Below are positions 49,712 to 58,235 of a stretch of 64,000 nucleotides of DNA, one piece after another. The notes beneath the pieces are model-generated. The model saw only the letters and a program-made list of their open reading frames with translations, was not told the origin of the DNA and ran no database searches. Both the position numbers and the translations under genes were made by a program. The first letter of the stretch is position 1, and each line of letters begins with the position of its first letter. Origin of the DNA: Arthrobacter sp. NicSoilB8 (GTDB taxonomy: Bacteria > Actinomycetota > Actinomycetes > Actinomycetales > Micrococcaceae); the NCBI RefSeq assembly GCF_019977355.1, contig NZ_AP024655.1:3906001-3970000 (forward strand). Direction: 5' to 3'.

Positions 49712-51199
49712 TTGGATTTGCACGACTATCTACGCATTCTGCGTCGCAACTGGGTTCTCCTGATTGCATCAGTCCTAGCCGGTCTCATGGCTGCAGGAGC
49801 GGCCTCCATCTTGGTGAAGCCAACCTACACCTCTGCCACTCAGCTTTTCGTTGCGATCCAGAGTTCAGGCACCGTAACCGAACTCCAACAAGGCAACACA
49901 TTTAGCCAGGCGCGCGTTCAGTCTTATGTCAAGACCGTGACCACCCCCGTGATTTTGCAGCCCGCTATCGATGCCCTGGGCCTAACTGAAACCCCTGGGG
50001 AACTGGCACCTCGCATCAGGGCAAAATCCGACCCGAACACGGTTTTGATCGATATCGAAGTTGACGATGCATCGCCCGTGCAGGCTGCGGCTATCGCACA
50101 GGCAGTGGCCAATAGCCTTATCCGTGGTCTTGACTCGCTGGAACGGCCCAGGGCAGGTGGAACCACTCCGGTAAGCCTCTCGGTTATTACCCCCGCCACT
50201 GCTCCGTCCGTACCTTCGGCGCCCAACACGCGCTTGAATCTCATCTTGGGGCTCTTTGCCGGCCTGGTCGTTGGCTTGAGCATCGCCGTGCTGAGAACTG
50301 CCCTCGATCACCGTATTCGCGGGGAGGAAGACTTCCGTAAGACTTCAGATGCTCCCATTTTGGGCACAATAGCATTCGATCAGGACGCAATGAAGAAACC
50401 GCTCCTGACGCAAACTCTCGCCCAAAGTCCTCGAGCGGAGTCATTTCGGCAACTTCGTACAAACCTTCAGTTCGCTAATATTTCCGGTAAGGCAAAAACT
50501 GTTTTGGTAACGTCGTCATTGCCTGGCGAGGGCAAAAGCACGACTGCAACCAATCTTGCTCTTTCCTTAGCTCAGGCCGGCGAGACGGTCTGCTTGATTG
50601 ACGCTGATCTGCGCAGACCAATGGTTAGTGAATACCTTGGCTTGGAACGAAATGCGGGACTCACAACTGCCCTGGTCGGACAGACCGATGTAATGGATGT
50701 TCTCCAGCCTTGGGGCACTGACCAACTGTACGTTCTTGCCTCTGGTCAAATACCTGCCAACCCGAGCGAGCTACTGGGGTCAGATCAGATGGATCGACTC
50801 CTGCAGCGTCTGGAAACCTCATTCGATACAATTATTATTGATGCACCGCCACTCCTACCTGTTACGGACGCCGCCGTTTTGGCCCAACACGTCGGAGGAG
50901 TTGTGCTTGTGGTTGGAGCGCAGAAGGTCAAGAAAAACGACATTGAGAAGGCATTGAGTGCGCTGGATTTAGTCAAGGCTACTGTTCTCGGCGCCGTATT
51001 GAACCGGCTACCGGCCAAGGCCTCCGACGCGTACGAATATGCCTATCACAGCTCCGACAAACCATTCAAACCGAGCGGTTCGTCGCACCTTCGTGAAGGG
51101 GATGCATCTCTAGACGTCGGCGTGTGGCAAAGTGATGCCCTTGAAGAGCCTAGCTCGACACGGGCCCCGAGCGTCTTTCCCGGCACTCATCGGCGGTAG
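49712..51199 (+). CDS. Chain-length regulator / bacterial tyrosine autokinase (Wzz-BY-kinase fusion)
   Basis: 495 residues from TTG 49712, 8-9 bases after GGGGG; a TTG 20 codons upstream is the alternative. The N-terminal Wzz domain spans two membrane helices (about 15-36 and 178-198). The kinase domain has Walker A SSLPGEGKSTTATNLA, Walker A' CLIDADLRRP and Walker B IIIDAPPLLPVTDAA. The C-terminal DAYEYAYH supplies the tyrosine cluster, though it is short. BY-kinases control polymerisation and export of exopolysaccharide with Wzx and Wzy, both encoded downstream on the other strand beyond the transposon nest. Confidence 0.92.
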   Translation: MDLHDYLRILRRNWVLLIASVLAGLMAAGAASILVKPTYTSATQLFVAIQSSGTVTELQQGNTFSQARVQSYVKTVTTPVILQPAIDALGLTETPGELAPRIRAKSDPNTVLIDIEVDDASPVQAAAIAQAVANSLIRGLDSLERPRAGGTTPVSLSVITPATAPSVPSAPNTRLNLILGLFAGLVVGLSIAVLRTALDHRIRGEEDFRKTSDAPILGTIAFDQDAMKKPLLTQTLAQSPRAESFRQLRTNLQFANISGKAKTVLVTSSLPGEGKSTTATNLALSLAQAGETVCLIDADLRRPMVSEYLGLERNAGLTTALVGQTDVMDVLQPWGTDQLYVLASGQIPANPSELLGSDQMDRLLQRLETSFDTIIIDAPPLLPVTDAAVLAQHVGGVVLVVGAQKVKKNDIEKALSALDLVKATVLGAVLNRLPAKASDAYEYAYHSSDKPFKPSGSSHLREGDASLDVGVWQSDALEEPSSTRAPSVFPGTHRR

Positions 51200-51570
51200 C
51201 AGCCTGAAGCATTCCCATTCCTTTTCCTCCCTCAGGTGGCGGACCAAACCGTGAGTGTCGGGGCGGAAGGAATATCTGGCGATGCCGCGCATGAGTCAGC
51301 GGCGGATTTCGAAGGGCCGCTATTCCTCCTATCGTGCTCCGTTCGGTGTAGGCGCAGGTGGACGGATCACCGAACGACGTCATCACTTTCAAGTGCACGG
51401 CAGTTCCTACCGCAATCAAACGCTGTCATGTCTCATGACTTCGTGGACGGTTGATGTCTCAGGGCTTCGTTGACACCTGAGGTGTCGGTGTTTGTCGTGG
51501 TTGGGGGTCTGGGTGGATAGCTGGTTCGTTTTCTGCGGGCTCCGGCGGGGTCGGCGGCGATGCCGCAGGG
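51200..51570. other. Intergenic region with remnant insertion-sequence ends
   Basis: 370 bases between the kinase gene and the broken ISL3 transposase. At 51424-51475 a segment reads, on the minus strand, TGTCAACGAAGCCCTGAGAC... with two tandem CACGAAG/AACGAAG..TGAGACAT boxes, typical of the end of an IS481-type element; no transposase is attached. The remainder holds nothing recognised. Confidence 0.5.
51424..51475 (-). mobile_element. Remnant end of an IS481-like element
   Basis: Starts TGTCA at 51475 on the minus strand and carries two CAACGAAGCCCTGAGACAT-like boxes about 23 bases apart. It appears to truncate the neighbouring ISL3 copy, since homology of that copy ends about 95 bases away. 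Assigned by pattern only. Confidence 0.4.
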
Positions 51571-52503
51571 CCGGTAAAGCTTGTTGGTCTCCGGCCGACC
51601 TGCGGCGTCCACGAGCACCTTGAGGTCCTCTTTCGCCGCTGGCGCGTCGGCCAAGGAATTGATGCGCAGCAGAAGCCTGAGTTGCTCTTTGACCTTCCAT
51701 ACAGCCTGCAGCTTGCCGGTCGCGTCAGTCGGCGGCGAAGACCTCATCCAGCCGGTGCGCTGCCTCGTCCGAGAGCGTGTCGCCGGCCCGCAGGAGCAGC
51801 ATGCGGTGGGCCCAAGCCTTGTCCACGCCGCGGCCGCGACGGCCCTTGACCTGCTGGGACAGGTTCTGGCGGGCCTCAGTCATGGCCTGGTTCCCCAGGG
51901 AGACCAGATGGAAATGATCGACCGAGACAGCGGTGCTTGGAAGCCACATCCTCAACGCTTTCCGGAACGCCGCCGAGGGGTCGATCGCCACGACCTGCAC
52001 TCCCAGCCGCCAGGCCAGCGGGCCGGCGAAGAGCCAGTCACCGACGCCCCTGTGGTCCTGGCCATCGACTACGCCCAGGACCTGCCCGGTGTCCAGATCC
52101 ACGGTGGTGGTCATCCACGGCTCATGCCGGATCCACGATGCCGAGTCAGGGTCCCGGAAATAACGCACGGACCGGAACCTGTGCTCGTCGATCCCCAGCA
52201 TCCGCGGCCTGAGCTCGTCCACGTCCGGCAGAGTCAGAAGGCATGCCTCGGTCAGCGCGGCGCGAACCATCCACCACGACACCGCGAACGCCGCCGCCGT
52301 CTCGGACACGGCCCGCCCGGACCGGATGACCGCATCAACAACCTGGCCCCGAAGCCGGGAGGTGGATCGGGCACGGCGCGGGACCTGGGCAGTGAATCCA
52401 AAGAACGAGAGCCGGGCACACTTGGGTTCCTCGCAGTACCAGCGGTACTTGGACCAGAGGACCCCCAACGGGCCGGCCACGGGGATGTCCCGGATCCGCT
52501 GGA
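51571..52503 (-). pseudogene. C-terminal part of a broken ISL3-family transposase
   Basis: Matches residues about 75-370 of the intact transposase at 55508-56836 (for example MLGIDEHRFRSVRYF, VVAIDPSAAFRKALRMWLP, QNLSQQVKGRRGR). Three lesions: the N-terminus is separated by the IS21 insertion after codon about 74 (RIRDIPVAGP resumes here); a one-base insertion near 51727 causes a frameshift after EVFAAD, with LQAVWKVKEQLRLL continuing in the next frame; and homology stops after ETNKLYR at 51571, so the last 60 residues are missing. The N-terminal part lies at 55087-55312. Confidence 0.9.
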
Positions 52504-52666
52504 TGAATATTTGCGCTTTTGGGGTCCATCTGTCGTGTGTTTGGGGGCCGGTGGGCAGAGCGCGCATTGGCGGTCTTGGGTGCCGGTAGTGGCGTGCTTG
52601 GGGGCCACCAAGTTTAGGCTCCTTCCGTCGTGTGTATAGGGCGCACGGCGGAAGGAGTAATCATCA

Positions 52667-54229
52667 ATGGTACGGAAGATCAGAGCGAAGCTCGTGTTGC
52701 AGTTGCGCGCCGAGGGCCTGTCCGGGCGGGCGATCGCGGCATCGCAGGGAATGTCGCGGAAGAGCATCACGGCGGTGCTGGAGGCTGCCGATGCGGCCGG
52801 TGTGGTTTGGGACGATATCGCCGACAGCTCGGACCGCGAGGTGTATGCCCGGTTGTTCCCGGGCCGCGGTGAGCATCAAAGCGTGTTCGCGCAGCCGGAC
52901 TGGGACCAGGTCCACCGGGAGATGGCCCGGGTCGGGGTGACGCTGAAGCTGCTCCATGGCGAGTACGCCGATTCATGCGCCGCCGCCGGTGAGCCGGTGA
53001 TGGGTTATGACCGGTTCTGCAGGACCTACCAGCGGCATGTGTTGGTAACGGGGGCGGCATCCCGCGTCGGGCACAAAGCCGGGCAGACGGTGGAAGTCGA
53101 CTGGTCAGGGCCGACGATGCAGTTGGCCGATCCGGTCACGGGCAAGGCCAGGACCGTGTATCTGTTCGTGGCATGCCTGCCTTTCAGCCGGTACGCGTTC
53201 GTTGAACCTGCCTTGGACATGAAGCAGGACACCTGGTTGCGGGCCCACGTGGCGATGTTCGAGGCCTTCACGGGCTAGGTGCCGCGGATCGTGCCGGACA
53301 ATCTGAAGACCGGTGTCATCAAGCATCCCCGCGAGGGCGAGGTCGTGCTCAATGACGCTTACCGCGAGATGGCGGCGTACTATTCGGCGGCGGTGCTGCC
53401 CGGACGTGTCAGAGCACCGAAGGATAAGGCGAGCGTGGAAAACACGGTCGCGCACGTCGCTACCTGGATCATCGCCGGGCTGCGCCAGCGGCAGTTCACC
53501 TCGTTGCCGGAACTCAGGGCCGCCATCATCGTGCGGGTGGCGGCCTACAATGCGGAGCCGTTCCAGAAGCGGCCCGGGTCCAGGGCCAGCGTGTTCGCAG
53601 CCGAGGAGCAGCCGCTGCTGACGGGGTTGCCGGCGGCGGCTTACGAGATCAGCAGGTGGGTCTACGGGCGCCGGGTGGGCCGGAACGGGCACGTGGTCTG
53701 GGAGAGAAACTACTACTCGGTGCCCTTTGCCAATATCGGCACCACGGTGGACCTGCGAATCACCGATCGGGTGATTCAGGCCTACCGGGGCACCGAACGG
53801 CTGACCAGCCACCTGCTGCTGCCCGAGGGCGCGGCCAACGAGTACCGCACCAACGATGCCGACCTGCCCGCCGGCGAGAGATACCGGCAGTGGGATGCAC
53901 CTCGGGTGCGGGAGTGGGCCGGACGGATCGGCCCGGCAGCGGTGACCGTGGTCAACCGGATCTTCGAGTCCGTCCCGGTAGACGAGCAGGGCCTGGACGC
54001 GGCACTTTCCGTCTTGCGGCTCTCCCGGCGCTACTCGGCCGAACGGGTCGAGGCAGCCTGCCGGCTTGCGTTGGCAGGCCGGGTGCGGTCCCCGCGGTAT
54101 GCGCATCTGCAGCCGATCCTGGCCACCGAGCAGGACAAGGCCGCCGGGCTCAGGCCACCACGGGATGAACCGGTCGAACACGGCGGATACGTGCGCGGCG
54201 CCGAATACTACGCAGGTGGTGCCAAGTGA
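52667..54229 (+). pseudogene. istA: istA transposase with an in-frame amber codon
   Basis: 521 codons in one frame with a TAG at 53276-53278 (codon 204). The N-terminal part has a helix-turn-helix (LRAEGLSGRAIAASQGMSRK) and the first catalytic aspartate in TVEVDWSGPTM. After the stop the frame continues at once with VPRIVPDNLKTGV (second aspartate) and DKASVENTVAHVATWI (glutamate). The stop therefore falls inside the DDE domain, between active-site residues. A single substitution from a sense codon would explain it; stop read-through cannot be excluded. The ribosome site GGAAGGAG precedes ATG 52667. The end overlaps istB (GTGA). Confidence 0.9.
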
Positions 54230-54972
54230 GCGGGATCGATATCGAAACCAAACGCAAGCTCCGCGAGATGGGTGCCGCCCCGATGCTGGAGGCGCTCGAG
54301 GCCCAGGACGAGACGCTCGTACTCGGCATGGCCTTCGAGGAACGGCTCCGGCTGGTCGTGGACGAGGCCCACTCCGGGTTCAACCACGCCAAGATCGAGG
54401 GACTGATCCGGCGCGCCGGGCTACGCTACCCGGGCGCGGACCTGCGCCGGCTCGACCTCGTGGACGAGCGTGGCCTGGACCGGAACGTGATCGCCCAACT
54501 CGGCACCTGTTCGTTCATAGAACGGCAGCAGAACGTCGTGTTTCAGGGATTCACCGGATCCGGGAAGTCCTACCTGGGGTGCGCCCTGGCCAAGCAGGCT
54601 TGCCAGCACCGGATCCGGGCCCACTACGTCCGCATGCCCGACCTTGAGGAAGCCTGGGCGCTGGCGAAGGACAAGCCACAGGGACAAACCAAATTCCTGA
54701 ACAAGTACGCGGCCTTCACCCTGCTCGTGATCGACGAATGGCTTCTCGACCACCCCGACGAGGGCATGCGCAGCATGCTGCTGGAACTGCTGGAACGCCG
54801 GTACGACACAGCATCAACCGTGTTCTGCACCCAGTACGCCAAGAAAGACTGGCACCAGCGGCTCGGCTCCGGGGTCCACGCCGATGCGATCATGGACCGC
54901 ATCGTGCACAACACCATCTGGGTCGATACTGGCAACCACAACATGCGCCAACACGCCACCATGAAGCACTAA
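54226..54972 (+). CDS. istB: IstB-type ATPase helper of IS21 transposition
   Basis: 248 residues, intact. AAA+ ATPase with Walker A FQGFTGSGKSYLGCALAKQA, Walker B in AAFTLLVIDEWLL and downstream LLELLERRYDTASTVFCTQY. IstB assembles on DNA with ATP and helps IstA choose and capture the target. GTG start overlapping the istA stop. With istA interrupted, the element would need IstA in trans or read-through. Confidence 0.93.
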   Translation: MSGIDIETKRKLREMGAAPMLEALEAQDETLVLGMAFEERLRLVVDEAHSGFNHAKIEGLIRRAGLRYPGADLRRLDLVDERGLDRNVIAQLGTCSFIERQQNVVFQGFTGSGKSYLGCALAKQACQHRIRAHYVRMPDLEEAWALAKDKPQGQTKFLNKYAAFTLLVIDEWLLDHPDEGMRSMLLELLERRYDTASTVFCTQYAKKDWHQRLGSGVHADAIMDRIVHNTIWVDTGNHNMRQHATMKH

Positions 54973-55086
54973 GAAAACGTCGGTGGGGGCCGGTGGCCCC
55001 CCACAACCCCGGCCGCTGGCCCCCACCGGCAATATCACTGGCCCCGAAAGGCAATATCGAGTGGCTTCCAAACCTTCAAATACTCA

Positions 55087-55312
55087 GCTGGAAGCGTCGT
55101 TCCTTCCGCCGCGTCGCCACGACACCGCAACTGGGGCAGCCCGGCGGCTGATCCGTTTCGACAATGACCCGGCGCCGGCCGTCGTCCAGAACAGTCGCGG
55201 AAATGACACGGTACTCGGGCAGATTGAAGATGCTGGTGGCAGCGTCGGACGCCGCCCCGGTAGGCTCAGTCAAGGCTCGTGGTCCTGTTCCAGGTTGAAT
55301 GCTTAGACACAC
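55087..55312 (-). pseudogene. N-terminal fragment of the broken ISL3 transposase
   Basis: ATG 55310-55312 gives MCLSIQPGTGPRAL followed by FNLPEYRVISATV and the zinc-finger start CPSCGVVATRRKERRFQ, closely matching residues 1-73 of the intact copy. It is cut at the IS21 insertion; the last Q codon is shared with the 6-bp duplication. Its continuation is at 52503 going down. Confidence 0.9.
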
Positions 55313-55380
55313 TCATCCCAGCAGGGCCACGGGCCCCGTCTTTGTCTACGACACGGATCAATTCCCCATCTTGAAGAGCC

Positions 55381-55465
55381 CCTTCGCCCCGGTCCCCGCA
55401 GCCGGAAGATCCCGCGTTCGCAGTTGAATCCGCCACCAGTTGACCGCGATTGGGCGGAGCAAAGG
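55381..55465. other. Short unique spacer between the two ISL3 copies
   Basis: 85 bases that belong to neither element; its last eight bases, AGCAAAGG (55458-55465), are the target duplication of the second ISL3 copy. No feature. Confidence 0.7.
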
Positions 55466-56909
55466 GGCTCTTCAAGGTTCATGGGGAAATTGATTCCCGG
55501 ATGAGTGTCATGCCGCCGTCCGGACGGCACTTCTCATGAGAATAATCGATTTGTAGTTCCCTGCGTTGCGGTAGCCGCGGGCGGTGCGTTTGATGTGCTT
55601 GATTCCGGTGTTGTTGGCTTCGACCTTGCCGGTGGTGGCGCCGGTGACGATGAGGACTTCGATCTCCTTCCACCACCGCCAGACGGTGCGGTAGAGCCTG
55701 TTGGTTTCCGGCCGTCCGGCTGCCTTGACCAGCTCCTCGAGCACCTTCTTGGCCACCGCGGCGTCTTCCAGGGAACCGGTGCGGACCAGTGCCCTGAGCT
55801 GTTCCTTGACTTTCCAGACGGCCTCCAAGGTGCCGGTGGGATCGTCCAGGGTGAACACTTCCTCGAGTCGGAGGGCGGCCCTGCAACTGAGGTTGTCGCC
55901 GCCTCGCAGCAGGAGCATGCGGTGCGCCCAGGCCTTGTCGATGGCCCGGCCGCGGCGGCCCTTGACCTGTTGGGAGAGGTTCTGCCGAGTCTCGGTCATG
56001 GCCTGGTTGGCCAACGAGATCAGGTGGAAATGATCAACCGCGACTGCCGTGCGCGGCAGCCACATCCGCAACGCTTTACGGAACGCCGCCGAGGGGTCGA
56101 TCGCGACGACCTGCACGGCCAGCCGCCATTCCAGCGGGCGGGCGAACAGCCAGTCCCCGACACCCTTGTGATCGCGGCCGTCGACCACGCCCAGGACCTG
56201 ACCGGTGTCCAGGTCCACGATGGTTGTCATCCACGGCTCGAACCGTGTCCACGCCTTCGTTCCCGGGTCCTGGAAGTAGCGCACGGACCGGAACCGGTGC
56301 TCATCAATGCCCAGCATCCGCGGACTGAGCTTGTCCACATCGGGCAGCCTGAGCAAGCAGGCCTCGGTCACCGCCGCACGAACCAACCACCAGGACACGG
56401 CGAAACCGGCAGCCGTCTCGGACACAGCCCTGCCAGAGCGAATGACCGCGTCCACGAGCTGGTCCCGCAGCCGGCCCGTCGAACGGGCACGGCGCGGCAC
56501 CTGCGGCGTGGATTCAAAGAACGACAGCCGGTCACACGCCACTTCTTCGCAGTACCAGCGGTACTTGGACCAGAGCACCTCCACCGGCCCGGCAACGGGA
56601 ACATCGCGGAGCCGTTGAAGCCGGCGCTCTTTCCGCCGGGACGCGATCACACCGCAGCTTGGGCAGCCCGGCGGCTGGTCGGTTTCAACGATGACCTGCC
56701 GGCGGCCGGCAGTGATGGTGGTGGAAATGACGTGGTAGTCGGGCAGGTTGAAAAGGATGGTGGCAGCGTCGGCTGCGACCCCGGTAGGCTCGATCAAGGC
56801 TCGTGGTCCTGTTCCAGGTTGAATGCTTAGACACACTCATCCCAACAGGGCCACGGGCCCCCTTGTCTTCAACGACACGAACTCAATTCCCCATCAACCA
56901 CGAAGAGCC
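55466..56909 (-). mobile_element. ISL3-family element 2, intact, with 8-bp target duplication
   Basis: 1444 bases. Left end GGCTCTTCAAGGTTCATGGG (55466) and right end on the minus strand GGCTCTTCGTGGTTGATGGG (56909) form the inverted repeats. AGCAAAGG flanks it at 55458-55465 and 56910-56917, the 8-bp duplication typical of ISL3. The transposase is full length, so the element is probably functional and recently inserted. Confidence 0.95.
55508..56836 (-). CDS. ISL3-family transposase
   Basis: 442 residues, uninterrupted. N-terminal zinc-binding region CPSCGVIASRRKE with a second cysteine pair in YRWYCEEVAC, a helix-turn-helix (SETAAGFAVSWWLVRAAV), and the DDE catalytic residues in MLGIDEHRFRSVRYF, VVAIDPSAAFRKAL and, near the end, VEANNTGIKHIKR. 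Fills the element between its inverted repeats. Related to, but diverged from, the broken copy next to it. Confidence 0.95.
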   Translation of the reverse strand: MCLSIQPGTGPRALIEPTGVAADAATILFNLPDYHVISTTITAGRRQVIVETDQPPGCPSCGVIASRRKERRLQRLRDVPVAGPVEVLWSKYRWYCEEVACDRLSFFESTPQVPRRARSTGRLRDQLVDAVIRSGRAVSETAAGFAVSWWLVRAAVTEACLLRLPDVDKLSPRMLGIDEHRFRSVRYFQDPGTKAWTRFEPWMTTIVDLDTGQVLGVVDGRDHKGVGDWLFARPLEWRLAVQVVAIDPSAAFRKALRMWLPRTAVAVDHFHLISLANQAMTETRQNLSQQVKGRRGRAIDKAWAHRMLLLRGGDNLSCRAALRLEEVFTLDDPTGTLEAVWKVKEQLRALVRTGSLEDAAVAKKVLEELVKAAGRPETNRLYRTVWRWWKEIEVLIVTGATTGKVEANNTGIKHIKRTARGYRNAGNYKSIILMRSAVRTAA

Positions 56910-56978
56910 AGCAAAGGTGATCGCAAACCACGAGACCGCGAATGTCTCCATCGGTCTGCGCCTCGGCAAGCACGCCGT

Positions 56979-58235
56979 TTAGGTCCGGCTTGGGTCTCCC
57001 GCAAGAATCGAGGCGCGCCTGATCTTCACCGTTTCCTTAATTGGCCGGGGACTTGACCCGGACATGAGAAGCGCCACTAACAACGACATAACGAATATCC
57101 ACTCACTAAATACAACACTCAGAACGAAGACTGCGGCCTCAGAATCGCGCAAAAGATAGCCAATCGCAATCTGAACCAGGAGAGCGAGAAAGTAAAGGCG
57201 AGCCAGCAGCCCGTAGCGGGCCGCCGCAAGGAAATATGCGATTAGAACAGTACTTGCGAGAAATAGAGGAAGTTGGAGTGAAATTTGCTCAATGGACGCG
57301 ACGCTACCTTGCGAGTCAGGGCCAAACATGAGAGGTACGAACCAACGCGCAGTGAGATGTACGGCAGTTGACATCAATGCACCGAAAATCAGGGCCGCAG
57401 CAATGCATGCCGCCATAATCTTCATTGAAACGGTCCCGCGGGAAAAACGAGGCAGAAGAAGAGAGCCCAGAAGTTGGGCTGGGATGAACAGGAGCAATAG
57501 CACACGCGTCGACAAAGCGACCTCAACAAGATGCGAGCCGCCACCAAAGTTCTGGGCCATAATAATCAAGGCAGACGAATAAGCGTGGACAATCAGCGTG
57601 TACGACGCGAGGGCCAGGTACTTAGACTTCGTGGCCTTGAGTGCTCGCCACGGCAAGGGGCCTATAAAGTCTTTGATTCGTACCCCGGCAATGTAGTTTA
57701 CGTACAGCATCGAGGCCATGGCACCCGCACTGTAAGAAAATGCAATCACACCTATGGGATAACCCAAAAAGACAGATGTCATGCCAGCCACGCAAACAAC
57801 GACATTGCCGAGCACACGTGACACTGCGAGATTCTTTGCATCGAGCCGGCCAGAGAGAACGTAAGTCGCCGATGCCGCAAAAAAAATCGGCACTAACGAA
57901 ACCCCGATCGCCACGCTTGAGTCGGTCTGAGAAACGGCGATGGGCACAACCACCAAACTGGCCAGCAGCGCAAACATTACTTGAACGCGCGCCGTCTGAG
58001 TCACTACAGCTTCGGCCGATTCCCCGTTAGAGATTCTTCGAACTGCGTCGGTCCCAAGTCCTGCGTCGCCTACCACAGTTGCATACGCAACTATTGACTG
58101 GGCAAGCGCGAGGAGAGCCAAGGCTTCTAGGCCAATCTGTCGCGCCAGAACAAAAGAAACCGAAAAAGCCAGCAGTTTTGAAACGATTTCACCGGAGAAA
58201 AGAAGGGCCCCGTCACGGACGAACTTACGTCGCAT
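56979..58235 (-). CDS. Polysaccharide flippase (Wzx-like, MOP superfamily)
   Basis: 418 residues with about 12-14 hydrophobic helices. N-terminal KFVRDGALLFSGEIVSKLLAFSVSFVLARQIG and the AQSIVAYATVVGDAGLGTDAVRRIS block are typical of oligosaccharide flippases. It should move lipid-linked repeat units across the membrane for polymerisation. Start ATG 58233-58235 overlaps the end of the polymerase gene by 11 bases. It is the last gene of the minus-strand exopolysaccharide operon, and the intact ISL3 element begins 70 bases beyond its stop. GC is lower than in the chromosome core. Confidence 0.85.
   Translation of the reverse strand: MRRKFVRDGALLFSGEIVSKLLAFSVSFVLARQIGLEALALLALAQSIVAYATVVGDAGLGTDAVRRISNGESAEAVVTQTARVQVMFALLASLVVVPIAVSQTDSSVAIGVSLVPIFFAASATYVLSGRLDAKNLAVSRVLGNVVVCVAGMTSVFLGYPIGVIAFSYSAGAMASMLYVNYIAGVRIKDFIGPLPWRALKATKSKYLALASYTLIVHAYSSALIIMAQNFGGGSHLVEVALSTRVLLLLFIPAQLLGSLLLPRFSRGTVSMKIMAACIAAALIFGALMSTAVHLTARWFVPLMFGPDSQGSVASIEQISLQLPLFLASTVLIAYFLAAARYGLLARLYFLALLVQIAIGYLLRDSEAAVFVLSVVFSEWIFVMSLLVALLMSGSSPRPIKETVKIRRASILAGDPSRT

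Larger units (their letters stand above)
52504..55086 (+). mobile_element. IS21-family element with 6-bp target duplication
   Basis: 2583 bases. Left end TGAATATTTGCGCTTTTGG and right end, read inward on the other strand, TGAGTATTTGAAGGTTTGG share TGA-TATTTG---TTTGG. Directly flanked by GCTGGA at 52498-52503 and again at 55087-55092, a 6-bp target duplication. Carries istA and istB in the usual order. Removing the element and one GCTGGA restores an uninterrupted ISL3 transposase frame. Confidence 0.95.
51571..55380 (-). mobile_element. ISL3-family element 1, interrupted by IS21
   Basis: Remains of one ISL3 copy. Its right end at 55380 is GGCTCTTCAAGATGGGGAAT read on the minus strand, matching the ends of the intact copy at 55466-56909. 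The left end is lost. The IS21 element at 52504-55086 sits inside its transposase gene. At the protein level the two ISL3 copies are similar but clearly not identical. Confidence 0.85.

Noticed and set aside
51255..51473. A 72-codon plus-strand frame after the kinase gene
   Set aside because: Runs into the IS481-like remnant and has no family match; probably chance.
56910..56965. A short plus-strand frame ending ...GLRLGKHAV just after ISL3 copy 2
   Set aside because: It looks like a natural C-terminus, but across the rejoined target site the frame closes within about ten codons upstream, so no gene can be reconstructed.
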